Positions 8,231-16,936 of a stretch of 59,410 bases of DNA are shown here, piece after piece. The position numbers and the translations under genes are program-made. Each line of letters opens with the position of its first letter. The stretch's first letter is position 1. The stretch lies in assembly GCA_934621605.1 (NCBI GenBank), contig CAKTUZ010000020.1, forward strand, positions 1-59,410, given 5' to 3'. The notes beneath the pieces were generated by a model that searched no databases, was not told the origin of the DNA, and saw only the letters and a list, made by a program, of their open reading frames with translations. Source of the stretch: an uncultured bacterium. Its GTDB lineage: Bacteria > Vulcanimicrobiota > Xenobia > Xenobiales > Xenobiaceae.

Positions 8231-9574
8231 CTAAGAACAAAAAACGACCTTAGCTGTTTGACTGTGACTGCCGCCAAAATCGATACAGAAACCATCACCC
8301 AAAACTGCCACTTCCCCTGGATGTCTACAAGCTTGCTTGCCATTGGGACTAGTAACTATCCAATCAAATTGGGACAAATTTTGGGCACCTAATTTGTTGG
8401 ATTTTACCAAAAACTCTGCAGAAGGCGTGTTGAAGTCTTCACTAAGTAAATCAGTCAAGCAACTATAAATCTTTACACCTTCAAACACTGGTATATTTAT
8501 ACCATTTTGAAAGCTTATATAGGCTGGAGCTTTACTCAAAGCACTACATCTAGCACATTTATGCACAAATACCGGACTGCCATCATTATTGGTCAATTCA
8601 AGAATAACAGAACTTGCTCCGCATTTGTTGCATTTCACGATAAAGCTCTTGAGCTGGCTTAATACGCCAAGCCATTCACGTTCAGTTAAACGCCCTTGCC
8701 CATGAAGCATACTTTCTTGACTAAATGAACGGCAAAACGATTTTCTTATGCAAAGAGGATATTTACACCACAACCTAATGGGATCTTCATGCAAGCCGCT
8801 AACTGGCCTATTGGTGCTAATCGATTCATCAAAAATGAAAACTGGCTCAGTGCCAAAAAATTTGTCTTGCATTTTGTCAGTTAAAGCAGGTACTGCCGTT
8901 TTAGCTCCCTCTAGCGGGTGGCCTCCCATTAGCAACAAAAACAGCACTACTGCCAAGGAAAAACGATCAGTAGCGGTACTAGGCATAACTTCATGTCTAA
9001 CGATCTCGGGAGCCATATATCTAAATTTGCCCAGTATTCCAAAAGAAGCGCCTTGGCCGACAGCATTATCGTTGTCGCAGATAAGTACATCTCCAGTATT
9101 TCTATTTATAGCGAAGTTTCCATCATTTAAGTCTTGATAATTGTACCCTTTGCTATGGAGCTTTTTAAAAGCCTCAACAATATTGAGAGCTGCATTAATT
9201 AATGCTGAATTGGATGCAAAGCTAACCTTTCCCAATAGGAACTTATTAAAGCCATCATACTCTTTGGGATAGACCCTCATTATGTAACCAAAAGGCTCAT
9301 CATGATTATTCCATTCAGTTACAGCCTCAGGCCAAACGAAGCTACTGTCAGGAGAACCATGTTTTATATTTTCACGAAGATGATTATAAAAAGCCTTAGG
9401 ACTTTTTATTTTTTCGAGGAAATACCATTTTAAGGCTTTTTCTTCACCAGTTTCGTCTAAGCTAACTCTATAAGCTATGCCCTGTCCGCCAGCTCCAAGC
9501 TTGCCCACAACAGTTACAGTCCGGCCATCCTCAAGTTTTACCTTTTGGTTCTTGGTTAATACAACATTTGACAT
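8231..9574 (-). CDS. Ser/Thr protein kinase with C-terminal zinc ribbon (TerY-P triad kinase)
   Basis: A 447-residue kinase: glycine loop GAGGQGIAYRV, ALKWY lysine, catalytic loop YQDLNDGNF (Tyr replaces the His of HRD; Asp and Asn kept), metal motif CDND in place of DFG, and YMAPE. After the kinase fold (about 15-300) comes a four-Cys zinc ribbon (CNKCG ... CARCS, about 315-350) and a beta-rich C-terminal domain I cannot name. A C-terminal zinc ribbon is typical of TerY-P triad kinases. The ATG at 9574 has GGAGTG upstream; the longer frame to 9625 overlaps the previous gene and is unlikely. It probably phosphorylates the vWA or Sel1 partners, reversed by the PP2C. Confidence 0.88.
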   Translation of the reverse strand: MSNVVLTKNQKVKLEDGRTVTVVGKLGAGGQGIAYRVSLDETGEEKALKWYFLEKIKSPKAFYNHLRENIKHGSPDSSFVWPEAVTEWNNHDEPFGYIMRVYPKEYDGFNKFLLGKVSFASNSALINAALNIVEAFKKLHSKGYNYQDLNDGNFAINRNTGDVLICDNDNAVGQGASFGILGKFRYMAPEIVRHEVMPSTATDRFSLAVVLFLLLMGGHPLEGAKTAVPALTDKMQDKFFGTEPVFIFDESISTNRPVSGLHEDPIRLWCKYPLCIRKSFCRSFSQESMLHGQGRLTEREWLGVLSQLKSFIVKCNKCGASSVILELTNNDGSPVFVHKCARCSALSKAPAYISFQNGINIPVFEGVKIYSCLTDLLSEDFNTPSAEFLVKSNKLGAQNLSQFDWIVTSPNGKQACRHPGEVAVLGDGFCIDFGGSHSQTAKVVFCS

Positions 9575-9605
9575 ACAATATTCACTCCGTTTTATAGCTG
9601 TATTT

Positions 9606-12600
9606 TTAGAATCCCATGGCACCAAGCGTAAATATTGCCTCTTTATTTCCTTGCTCGGCTGCTTTACGCCACCATTTTATAGCCTCAGCCCTATCATCAT
9701 CTACACCATTGCCGTGATAATAGCAATAACCAAGCATACATTGAGCATCAGCATTTCCTTGCTCGGCTAGCTCACGAAGCTGCTCTACTGCCTTTACATT
9801 TCCTTGCTTAGCAGCCTTGTTGTACCATTTTATAGCTTCAGCTTCATCTTTATTTACAACACCCCAGCCATAATAGTAGCAATCACCAAGCCTGTATTGA
9901 GCATTAGCATTTCCTTGCTCAGCTAGCTCACGAAGCTGCTCTATAGCATCATAATTTCCTTGTTCAGATGCTTTGCTATACCATTTTACAGCCTCAGCTT
10001 CATCTTTATTTACACCATTGCCATTGTAGTAGCATTCACCAAGCATGTACTGAGCTTCGGCATTTCTTTGCTCAGCTGCTTTGCGGTACCATTTTGCAGC
10101 CTCGGCTTTATCTTTATTTACACCATCGCCATTGCAATAACACCTACCGAGTTGATACTGAGCATCAGCATTTCCTTGTTCGGCTGCTTTGCGGTACCAT
10201 TTTGCAGCCTCGGCTTTATCTTTACTTACTCCCCCGCCATAGTAATAGCAATAAGCAAGCTTATATTGAGCATCAGCATTTCCTTGCTCAGCAGCTCTGC
10301 GAAGCTGTTCTACAGCATCTTTATTTCCTTGTTCGGCTGCTTTGCGCCACCATTTTCTAGCCTCAGCCCTATCCTCATCTACACCATTGCCGTGATAATA
10401 GCAATAACCAAGCATACATTGAGCATCAGCATTTCCATGCTCGGCTAGCTCACGAAGCCGCTTTACTACAGCATATCCACTTCCTTGTTTGGCTGCTTTG
10501 CTATACCATTTTACAGCTTCAGCATAATCCTTATTCACACCATCGCCATAGTAATAGCATTCACCAAGCTGATATTGAGCGGTTACATTCCCTTGCTCAG
10601 CTGCCTTGTTGTACCATTTTACAGCCTCAGCCTCATCTTTATTTACAACACCCCAGCCATAATAGTAGCAATCACCAAGCCTGTATTGAGCATCAGCATT
10701 TCCTTGCCCAGCTAGCTCACGAAGCTGCTCTACAGCATCATAATTTCCTTGTTCAGATGCTTTGCTATACCATTTTATAGCTTCAGCTTCATCTTTATTT
10801 ACACCATTGCCATAGTAATAGCATTCACCAAGCGTATACTGAGCTTTAACATTTCTCCGCTCGGCTGCCTTGCGAAGCCACTCTACAGCATCTTTATTTC
10901 CTTGTTTGGCTGCTTTGCGACGCAGTTCTAGCAGTTCTAAATTGAGAAGCTGTTCTGTAGCATCGGCATTTCCTTGCTCGGCTGCCTTGTTGTACCATTT
11001 TATAGCTTCAGCTTCATCTTTATTTACAACACCCCAGCCATAATAGTAGCAATCACCAAGCCTGTATTGAGCATCAGCATTTCCTTGCTCGGCTGCTTTT
11101 CTATACCATTGCGCAGCCCTACTTCTTGTAAGAGAGGATTCATCTTTAGAGTCATAAGCCTCTCCCAATTGATAACATTGCTCTTGTGGCAAGGAAAGCA
11201 CACCTGGATCAATATCAAAAAATAATACAATTCTCCACGCATTAACAAAAATAAAAAATGATATGCATAATATGCATAATATATAGAATAAAATCTTGAA
11301 TGAATTGCGATCGTGAAGCCATTCTACAGCATCCTTATTTCCTTGTTCGGCTGCTTTGCGGTACCATTTTACAGCTTCAGCATAATCTTTATTTACACCA
11401 TTACCATTGTAATAGCAATTACCAAGCTTATTTTGAGCACCAGCATTTCCCTGCTCAGCAGCTTTGCGGTACCATTTTGCAGCTTCTGCATAATCCTTAT
11501 TTACACCATTGCCATTATAATAGCAATTACCAAGATTATACTGAGCATCAGCATTCCCTTGTTCGGCTGCTTTGCGATACCATTTTACAGCCTCAGCTTC
11601 ATCTTTATTTACACCATTACCATATTCATAGCACTTACCAAGTTGACATTGAGCGCCATCATTTCCTTGCTCAGCTGCTTTGCGGTACCATTTTACAGCC
11701 TCTGCATAATCTTGATTTACACCACCTCCATTGTAATAGCAATCACCAGTCATGTACTGAACAACAGCATTTCCTTGCTCAGCTATCTTGCGAAGACACT
11801 CTACAGCCTCTTTATTCCCTTGCTCAGCTATTCCGGGAAGCAGTAATATAGCAACGGCATTCCCTTGCTCAGCTGCTTTGCAGTACCATTTTACGGCCTC
11901 AACATAATCTCTATTTACACCCTCACCATTGTAATAGCACTTACCAAGTTGACATTGAGCGCCATCATTTCCTTGCTCAGCTGCTTTGCGGTACCATTTT
12001 ACAGCCTCTGCATAATCTTGATTTACACCACCTCCATTGTAATAGCAATTACCAATCATACATTGAGCAATAGCATTTCCCTGCTCAGCTATCTTGCGAA
12101 GACACTCTACAGTCCATTTATTTCCTTGCTCAGCTATTCCGTGAAGCAGTAATATAGCAACGGCATTCCCTTGCTCAGCTGCTTTGCAGTACCATTTTAC
12201 GGCTTCCGCCTCATCTTTACTTACGCCATCACCATTGTAATAACAATTGCCAAGATTGCACTGAGCAATAGCATCTCCTTGCTTAGCTGCTTGGTGATAC
12301 CATTCTACAGCTTCAGCACTATCTTTACTTACACCATAACCATTATAATAACAATTGCCAAGCATGCACTGAGCTTCGGCATTTCCTTGCTCGGCTGCTT
12401 TGCGATATTGCCGAGCAGCTTTGCGCTGCCATTTTACAGCTTCAGTATAATCTTTATTTACACCAAGGCCATGGGAATAACATTCACCAAGCATGTACTG
12501 AGCATCAGCATTTTCTTGATCAGCTGCTCGGCGGTACCATATTACGGCCTCAGCTTCATCGTTATTTACACCAAAGCCCCAGTAATAACAATCACCAAGC

Positions 12601-13211
12601 TGATATTGAGCACAGGCATTTCCTTGCTCAGCTAACTTGCGAAGCTGTTCTACAGCATCTTTATTTCCTTGTTCGGCAGCTTTGCGATACCATTTTGCAG
12701 CTTCAGCATAATCTTTATTTACACCATTACCATTATAATAACAATTGCCAAGTTCAAGCTGAGCCTTAACATCGCCTTGTTCCGCAACTTTACGTAAAAG
12801 TGCGAAGCCATCATCAGCTTTTTTCTGTTCTTTTTGCTCTTTAGCTTTAGTTACAGAGCATTTACTACCAACAACTTGCTTATCTTCTCCCCATAGAGCA
12901 AGCGTAAAAACTTTTACCAATTCATTGGCTTGTTGCTCAGTTAATTTCTGTTGCTTAATTAAATACTGAATGCAATTATTAAATGCAAGTTGTTTTTCAT
13001 TTTGAGATTTAGATGCAGCCTCTATTAAACTTCCACTTACTTCAGAGCAAATACACGCGCATAAAATATTGCGCTCGACTTCAAAACTACAACCAGGCAA
13101 AAAATCCGCTACAGCTGAATAAAATTTGTTTTTATCCTTTAAACAGCTAATTCCAAGTACGGATATTATTTGATTTAAGGCTTTACCTATTGCCTGAATA
13201 TCTAATTGCAT
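9606..13211 (-). CDS. Giant Sel1-repeat protein with an internal membrane segment
   Basis: First gene of the operon, 1201 residues from the ATG at 13211 (AAGG upstream; the frame runs open to 13328, but that part has no convincing start). A helical N-terminal domain (about 1-115) precedes some 11 full Sel1 units plus truncated ones. A hydrophobic stretch FKILFYILCILCISFFIFV (codons near 11230-11295) follows, then about 10 more units. The internal segment would put the two repeat arrays on opposite sides of the membrane, or make this a fusion of two paralogues. Many units end in shortened half repeats (AVEQLRELAEQG). Two 306-bp segments near 11641 and 11947 are near identical, showing recent internal duplication. 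Probably the scaffold or sensor for the kinase and phosphatase. Confidence 0.85.
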   Translation of the reverse strand: MQLDIQAIGKALNQIISVLGISCLKDKNKFYSAVADFLPGCSFEVERNILCACICSEVSGSLIEAASKSQNEKQLAFNNCIQYLIKQQKLTEQQANELVKVFTLALWGEDKQVVGSKCSVTKAKEQKEQKKADDGFALLRKVAEQGDVKAQLELGNCYYNGNGVNKDYAEAAKWYRKAAEQGNKDAVEQLRKLAEQGNACAQYQLGDCYYWGFGVNNDEAEAVIWYRRAADQENADAQYMLGECYSHGLGVNKDYTEAVKWQRKAARQYRKAAEQGNAEAQCMLGNCYYNGYGVSKDSAEAVEWYHQAAKQGDAIAQCNLGNCYYNGDGVSKDEAEAVKWYCKAAEQGNAVAILLLHGIAEQGNKWTVECLRKIAEQGNAIAQCMIGNCYYNGGGVNQDYAEAVKWYRKAAEQGNDGAQCQLGKCYYNGEGVNRDYVEAVKWYCKAAEQGNAVAILLLPGIAEQGNKEAVECLRKIAEQGNAVVQYMTGDCYYNGGGVNQDYAEAVKWYRKAAEQGNDGAQCQLGKCYEYGNGVNKDEAEAVKWYRKAAEQGNADAQYNLGNCYYNGNGVNKDYAEAAKWYRKAAEQGNAGAQNKLGNCYYNGNGVNKDYAEAVKWYRKAAEQGNKDAVEWLHDRNSFKILFYILCILCISFFIFVNAWRIVLFFDIDPGVLSLPQEQCYQLGEAYDSKDESSLTRSRAAQWYRKAAEQGNADAQYRLGDCYYYGWGVVNKDEAEAIKWYNKAAEQGNADATEQLLNLELLELRRKAAKQGNKDAVEWLRKAAERRNVKAQYTLGECYYYGNGVNKDEAEAIKWYSKASEQGNYDAVEQLRELAGQGNADAQYRLGDCYYYGWGVVNKDEAEAVKWYNKAAEQGNVTAQYQLGECYYYGDGVNKDYAEAVKWYSKAAKQGSGYAVVKRLRELAEHGNADAQCMLGYCYYHGNGVDEDRAEARKWWRKAAEQGNKDAVEQLRRAAEQGNADAQYKLAYCYYYGGGVSKDKAEAAKWYRKAAEQGNADAQYQLGRCYCNGDGVNKDKAEAAKWYRKAAEQRNAEAQYMLGECYYNGNGVNKDEAEAVKWYSKASEQGNYDAIEQLRELAEQGNANAQYRLGDCYYYGWGVVNKDEAEAIKWYNKAAKQGNVKAVEQLRELAEQGNADAQCMLGYCYYHGNGVDDDRAEAIKWWRKAAEQGNKEAIFTLGAMGF
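9650..12790 (-). repeat. Tandem 108-bp Sel1 coding repeats with a 306-bp duplicated block
   Basis: Repeats of 36 codons (108 bp) run through most of the giant Sel1 gene, interrupted only around 11110-11340. Two blocks offset by exactly 306 bp (starting 11641 and 11947) share long identical stretches, for example the AGTTGACATTGAGCGCC start in both. This points to unequal exchange or slippage altering unit number. Confidence 0.85.
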
Positions 13212-14202
13212 CTTACTAACCTTATAAATTATTGTTTTTAACTTGCTGTTACTTGCAATGTTATTTAATGGATCGCCAGATAGATTTAAGGCCAGTAATA
13301 CATACGACCACAAAACTAAACACAACAACCATAATTAATTTTGTAGTTTGAGGATCTTTTATTATTTCCTATCCTTTAATTTAAATATTATAAATTTAAT
13401 ACAACACGATCTAATAAATACGTTTTTGCGACAAATTAGAGCGTATATTCTTTAGATAAATAACAGACATTATTAGTAATTGTTATTAAATATTTTATAA
13501 TAATTCTATTATAGTCAAGCCTATGTACGCTTGCTATTTACTTCCGCCATTCAGCTACAAAATGACCGCCAGCAATATCCACCCCTTCCGCTAAAAAGCC
13601 ACTGTCCGCCAATGTATCTACCTTCCGCCAGAAGCTACCCCCAAAGGCGGCGGCCAGCGAAGCGGTGCCGCTGCACCAAGGCGGGCACAGTTTTTGGCAT
13701 ACAGGCGGAGAAAGCGGTGATGGAAGGCGCAGAACATTGGACGCGCTTTAGCGCGGTCCAGTTCAAGCCTGGAAGAACCGCTGCCGGAGCTAGCCAACAT
13801 GAACGAGAGCTCGCAGCCATAACTTATAGCGTAATTTTTGGCTATATCGGTAGCGCAGGCCTCTGGCCACGAAGTGGACAGTCAGCCGGAGCGTCGATAT
13901 GGCCAAAAATGTAGCTAACACAAAATAGCTAACGGGCGGGCGGAACACTATTAGCGTCGCTACAAAAAAAACTGTGCCAACACAAAACACAGCCCGCAAC
14001 AAAAAAGCACAACCCGCAACACCAAAAGCAGCACTGAGCAAAAAGACAACAGCATGCTACATAAGAAACAGTCACAAACATAAAGAAACGGCCAAGAAGG
14101 CACAAAGGCAAGATCGTTGGAAGTAGAGGCAGCATTTTAAGTTTAGCGCAAGGTTAAGCCTTAAAAAGCATATTTAGCAATTAGCAACGAGAATAAAGCG
14201 CA
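13212..14202. other. Intergenic region upstream of the Sel1/TerY-P operon
   Basis: About 1 kb without a convincing gene. The left third (13330-13520) is AT-rich and should carry the minus-strand promoter of the Sel1 operon. Around 13540-13680 the composition becomes GC-richer with several CCGCC-like motifs, leading into repeat A copy 1 (13684-13978). From 13979 to 14202 the sequence is A-rich on the plus strand and precedes the flippase gene. Open frames over this region cross the repeat and show no protein similarity I recognise. Confidence 0.6.
13684..13978 (+). ncRNA. Repeat A, copy 1 (structured dispersed element)
   Basis: This 295-bp element has complementary ends GGCACAGTTTTT (13684-13695) and AAAAACTGTGCC (13967-13978). 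Inside are a hairpin GGACGCGC-TTTA-GCGCGGTCC (13739-13759), a T-arm-like hairpin CCAG-TTCAAGC-CTGG (13758-13772, alternative to it) and a long hairpin (13835-13849 with 13895-13909) capped by CTGGCCAC-GAA-GTGGACAG. Copies 2 and 3 conserve the architecture with changed but still paired bases. Strand is arbitrary and the function unknown; it could be a structured RNA or a non-autonomous mobile element. Confidence 0.65.
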
Positions 14203-15486
14203 ATGTTAGAAAAATTAAAGCAAATATGGCAAAGTCAATTTGTAAAGAATGTATTAACTACATACTTGGCCAGATTTTCCGGCATTTTTTTAGCTGTGCT
14301 TACTACGGTACTGTCCTCACGAGCTGTAGGACCGGAAGGGCGAGGCTGGATAGCTTGTACCTTTAATATTGCCAATTTGGGCTGCGCTTTTGGATGTTTT
14401 GGCTTAAACGTATCTAATCTCGTGTTAGGAGCCAAACTAATTAAGCAAAGAGCTCAATTGACTGGCAACTCTTTAAGTATATCGCTATTTTCATCACTGC
14501 TACTGGCCTTAATTTTATTTACAGCTAAATATATAGATGCCGACATTATTCCTCTACCGTATGCTCTTATTTTATTATCTGTCGCTTACGCATTAGTGGT
14601 ATTAATTTATACAACTACTCATTCATTGCTTTTCTCATTCGGCTTAGTCAGAATTTGCAATTGGCAAGAGTTTGTCTCTAAACTGGTTGTTTTTATAATT
14701 ACACTGGTTATTTTTTTATTGCATATTAAATCGCCAGCTTATTTTATAATAGCTTCTATTATTGGCATAGGTTTAGCAGCTGTTTGGCGTTTATACAGCG
14801 CTTATAGTTTTGCTGGCCAATGGTCACTATTCTCTTGGGAACTTTTCTGCCAATCGGCTCGCTATAACTTTAAAGCTTTTCTTTTTTCCGCTTTCTACAG
14901 CGCCATCCAAATGGCCGATATCTTGATTATTCAACGTTGCTCCGGCCCGGAACAATCCGGTTATTACAATATTGTCGGTGCTATCCGCAGCCTCACCTTG
15001 GCTTTTACCTTAATTGTCAATCAAATGCTGCTGCCCAGACTGTCAGCTAAATGCAAAACTATTCGCGACTGTTTGCCTTTAGTATGGAAAGCCAACGCTT
15101 TCTTTTTAATTTTCAATGTAGTGCTGGCCGCTTTGTTAGCTATTTTTATGCCTTGGTGCATAAATTTAGTCCTGGGGCCAGAATTTGCTCCCAGTTCCCT
15201 TATGCTTATGTGGATGTTGCCCGGCATTATTTTCTTTAACGGCTACACTATTTTAACTACCATATTTAATATTGCCGGACAACCTTACAATGCCACACTG
15301 TGGTTGGCTACTTGTACAGCTTTAGATCTGTTCCTTTGCTATTATTGGAGCAATCGCGGCGGCCTGGGAGCAGCTCAAGCTTTTTCCTGTTCGTCTCTAG
15401 TACTTTTTGTAGGCGCTTGGTTACATACTTTACTCTATAAATATACAAATTCTGGCTTGCAAGAATTAGATACACTCAATAAATAA
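14203..15486 (+). CDS. Polysaccharide flippase (MATE/Wzx-like membrane protein)
   Basis: A 427-residue integral membrane protein with about 12 hydrophobic helices spread along its length. It starts with the short amphipathic N-terminus and LTTYLARFSGIFLAVLTT segment typical of Wzx/polysaccharide_synt family flippases, which move lipid-linked glycans across the inner membrane. AVGPEGRGWIA and SGPEQSGYYN fit the family pattern of glycine-rich loops between helix pairs. It stands alone here, but glycosyltransferase and sugar-nucleotide genes are scattered through the window. Its ribosome site is weak. The lipid-linked substrate is unknown. Confidence 0.85.
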   Translation: MLEKLKQIWQSQFVKNVLTTYLARFSGIFLAVLTTVLSSRAVGPEGRGWIACTFNIANLGCAFGCFGLNVSNLVLGAKLIKQRAQLTGNSLSISLFSSLLLALILFTAKYIDADIIPLPYALILLSVAYALVVLIYTTTHSLLFSFGLVRICNWQEFVSKLVVFIITLVIFLLHIKSPAYFIIASIIGIGLAAVWRLYSAYSFAGQWSLFSWELFCQSARYNFKAFLFSAFYSAIQMADILIIQRCSGPEQSGYYNIVGAIRSLTLAFTLIVNQMLLPRLSAKCKTIRDCLPLVWKANAFFLIFNVVLAALLAIFMPWCINLVLGPEFAPSSLMLMWMLPGIIFFNGYTILTTIFNIAGQPYNATLWLATCTALDLFLCYYWSNRGGLGAAQAFSCSSLVLFVGAWLHTLLYKYTNSGLQELDTLNK

Positions 15487-15490
15487 AAAA

Positions 15491-15530
15491 AGCCGCAGCT
15501 CCAAATATTTAGAAACTGCGACTCTATTTT
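15491..15530. terminator. Bidirectional terminator between convergent genes
   Basis: AGCCGCAG (15491-15498) pairs with CTGCGACT (15516-15523) with one mismatch. It is flanked by an A-run on the left and a T-rich tail on the right, so it can serve the flippase gene and the convergent SLBB/HhH gene. Confidence 0.7.
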
Positions 15531-15561
15531 AGGCGGCATTGTTGTTAATTAGCACTACAAA

Positions 15562-16824
15562 TTAAAGCTTTACATAAGGCTCCAATTTAGAATAGCTGGC
15601 CTCGCCTACCCCTATAACATCTTTAAGTTGAGCCTTATTGGTAAATTTACCGTCGGGCAACTTATTGCGATGATCGATAATCGATTTTGAAATAGAAGGG
15701 CCTATGCCAGGAATTTTTTGTAATTCCTCTTCGCTGGCCGTATTGAGGTTGACTGTAAACTCAGCGCTAGAAGTAGAATCGCCTTTACTTTCACTGCTGC
15801 CGCCGCTATTAGCTTTGCTATTATTTTTAGCTTTAACCTTACCATTGTCGGCTGCAGCTTCTCGAGCCTTTTCAACAATAATGCCAGAAGTATCGGCCCT
15901 TTGCTCCACTACGCCGGTACCGCTCAAACTGTCGCTCTCACCTTTAGCCGCTACGTAAATTTTATCTTCGTCTTTAATACGTTTAGCCAAATTGACACTT
16001 AAAGGCTCAGCATTATCACTCATACCGCCGGCCGCTTTAATAGCGTCATCAACTCGCGAATCGAAAGGCAAAGTGACAATGCCCGGATTCTTTACTGCAC
16101 CTACAACATAAACTTTTATACCGTCTAATTTTACCTTGCCTACAGTAGGCAGAGTTTTCTTGTCGGCAGTCAATCCTTGAGCAATCTCCTCATCCACTTC
16201 GACAATTAAAGGCTCATCGCTCTGATTATAGGTAACGTCAGAATTAAGAGCTTGATTTCCGGTAGCTGAAGAAGCGACAGTTTGCTTGCCTGATTGAGCC
16301 AATTCGGTTCCGTCTAGAACACGCTCAGCGCCGCGATCATTTAAGGGTGAATAAATGAAAGTAATTAAAATAGCACCAATAATAAAGCAAAGTAAACCTA
16401 AGCCAATAACAAAACGTTTAGTTTCTTTGGTTAAAGTTTGCTCATGTTTACTGCCAGACGAGCTGCTTTTACTGCTGGAAGAACTGCTGGAGCTTTTGGA
16501 AGAAGATGACGACGAAGAACCTGATGAGCTTGAAGAGCTCCTGGAGCGGGAAGAACCTACCGCTTTTATTAAATCTTGTTGGCTGGGAATAAAACGATCC
16601 TTACCAGAATTATTGCTGCTGGCTAAAGACTCAGCAGCACTGCGACGCGAAGAAGACGAAGAAGCTAAGCTACCCTCACTCCAAGAATGAGTATGGATCT
16701 CGCGATCGGAATCCATTTGTTGCAAAAGCTTTTGCACATTGGGATTACCGAATCTAGCGTTAGCGCCGCTATTTTCGCCAAAATTATCTTCTAAAGCTTG
16801 TTTATATTTATCACTTTCACTCAT
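15562..16824 (-). CDS. SLBB plus ComEA-type helix-hairpin-helix membrane protein
   Basis: 420 residues. The N-terminal 140 are hydrophilic and contain a long serine-rich tract (about 60-125). A membrane helix follows (VIGLGLLCFIIGAILITFI, about 142-160), then an SLBB domain (VYVVGAVKNPGIVTLP ... DAIKAAGGM) and a C-terminal ComEA helix-hairpin-helix (VNLNTASEEELQKIPGIG ... VIGVGEASYSKLEPYV). ComEA proteins bind incoming DNA at the cell surface during transformation. The SLBB-HhH order after one membrane helix is the ComEA layout, but the long Ser-rich cytoplasmic head is unusual. No ComEC or ComF neighbour is present, so a role in DNA uptake is inferred. Confidence 0.8.
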   Translation of the reverse strand: MSESDKYKQALEDNFGENSGANARFGNPNVQKLLQQMDSDREIHTHSWSEGSLASSSSSRRSAAESLASSNNSGKDRFIPSQQDLIKAVGSSRSRSSSSSSGSSSSSSSKSSSSSSSSKSSSSGSKHEQTLTKETKRFVIGLGLLCFIIGAILITFIYSPLNDRGAERVLDGTELAQSGKQTVASSATGNQALNSDVTYNQSDEPLIVEVDEEIAQGLTADKKTLPTVGKVKLDGIKVYVVGAVKNPGIVTLPFDSRVDDAIKAAGGMSDNAEPLSVNLAKRIKDEDKIYVAAKGESDSLSGTGVVEQRADTSGIIVEKAREAAADNGKVKAKNNSKANSGGSSESKGDSTSSAEFTVNLNTASEEELQKIPGIGPSISKSIIDHRNKLPDGKFTNKAQLKDVIGVGEASYSKLEPYVKL

Positions 16825-16845
16825 ATACTGACTTTAATTCCCCCT

Positions 16846-16915
16846 AAAAAAAAGCGAATTTGACAAACTGAAAACTGTTTTATTCAACTTACTATTCTCA
16901 GCCTCCCAATTCGCT
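16846..16915 (-). terminator. Terminator of the GHMP kinase transcript
   Basis: On the minus strand AGCGAATT (complement of 16908-16915) pairs with AATTCGCT (complement of 16853-16860), followed by a run of seven or more T. The loop is about 47 nt, so the hairpin is not compact, but the T-run and position just past the GHMP kinase stop support it. Confidence 0.5.
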
Positions 16916-16936
16916 CTTTATTTCCGCATCTTTAGC

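Noticed and set aside
9960..12635. Several long plus-strand open frames opposite the Sel1 gene, rich in CFAVPFYS-type motifs
   Set aside because: They are antisense shadows of the 108-bp Sel1 coding repeats; the composition follows the complement of the repeat and there are no ribosome sites.
9650..12790. CRISPR-like array from the 108-bp periodicity
   Set aside because: The periodicity is protein-coding (36 codons) with no spacers and no cas genes.
13531..13914. Open frame of 127 codons crossing repeat A copy 1
   Set aside because: Not conserved in the other copies, no ribosome site, and the RNA pairing signal explains the sequence.
16355..16690. Plus-strand frame with a poly-Glu/Leu stretch
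   Set aside because: Complement of the serine tract of the ComEA-like gene.
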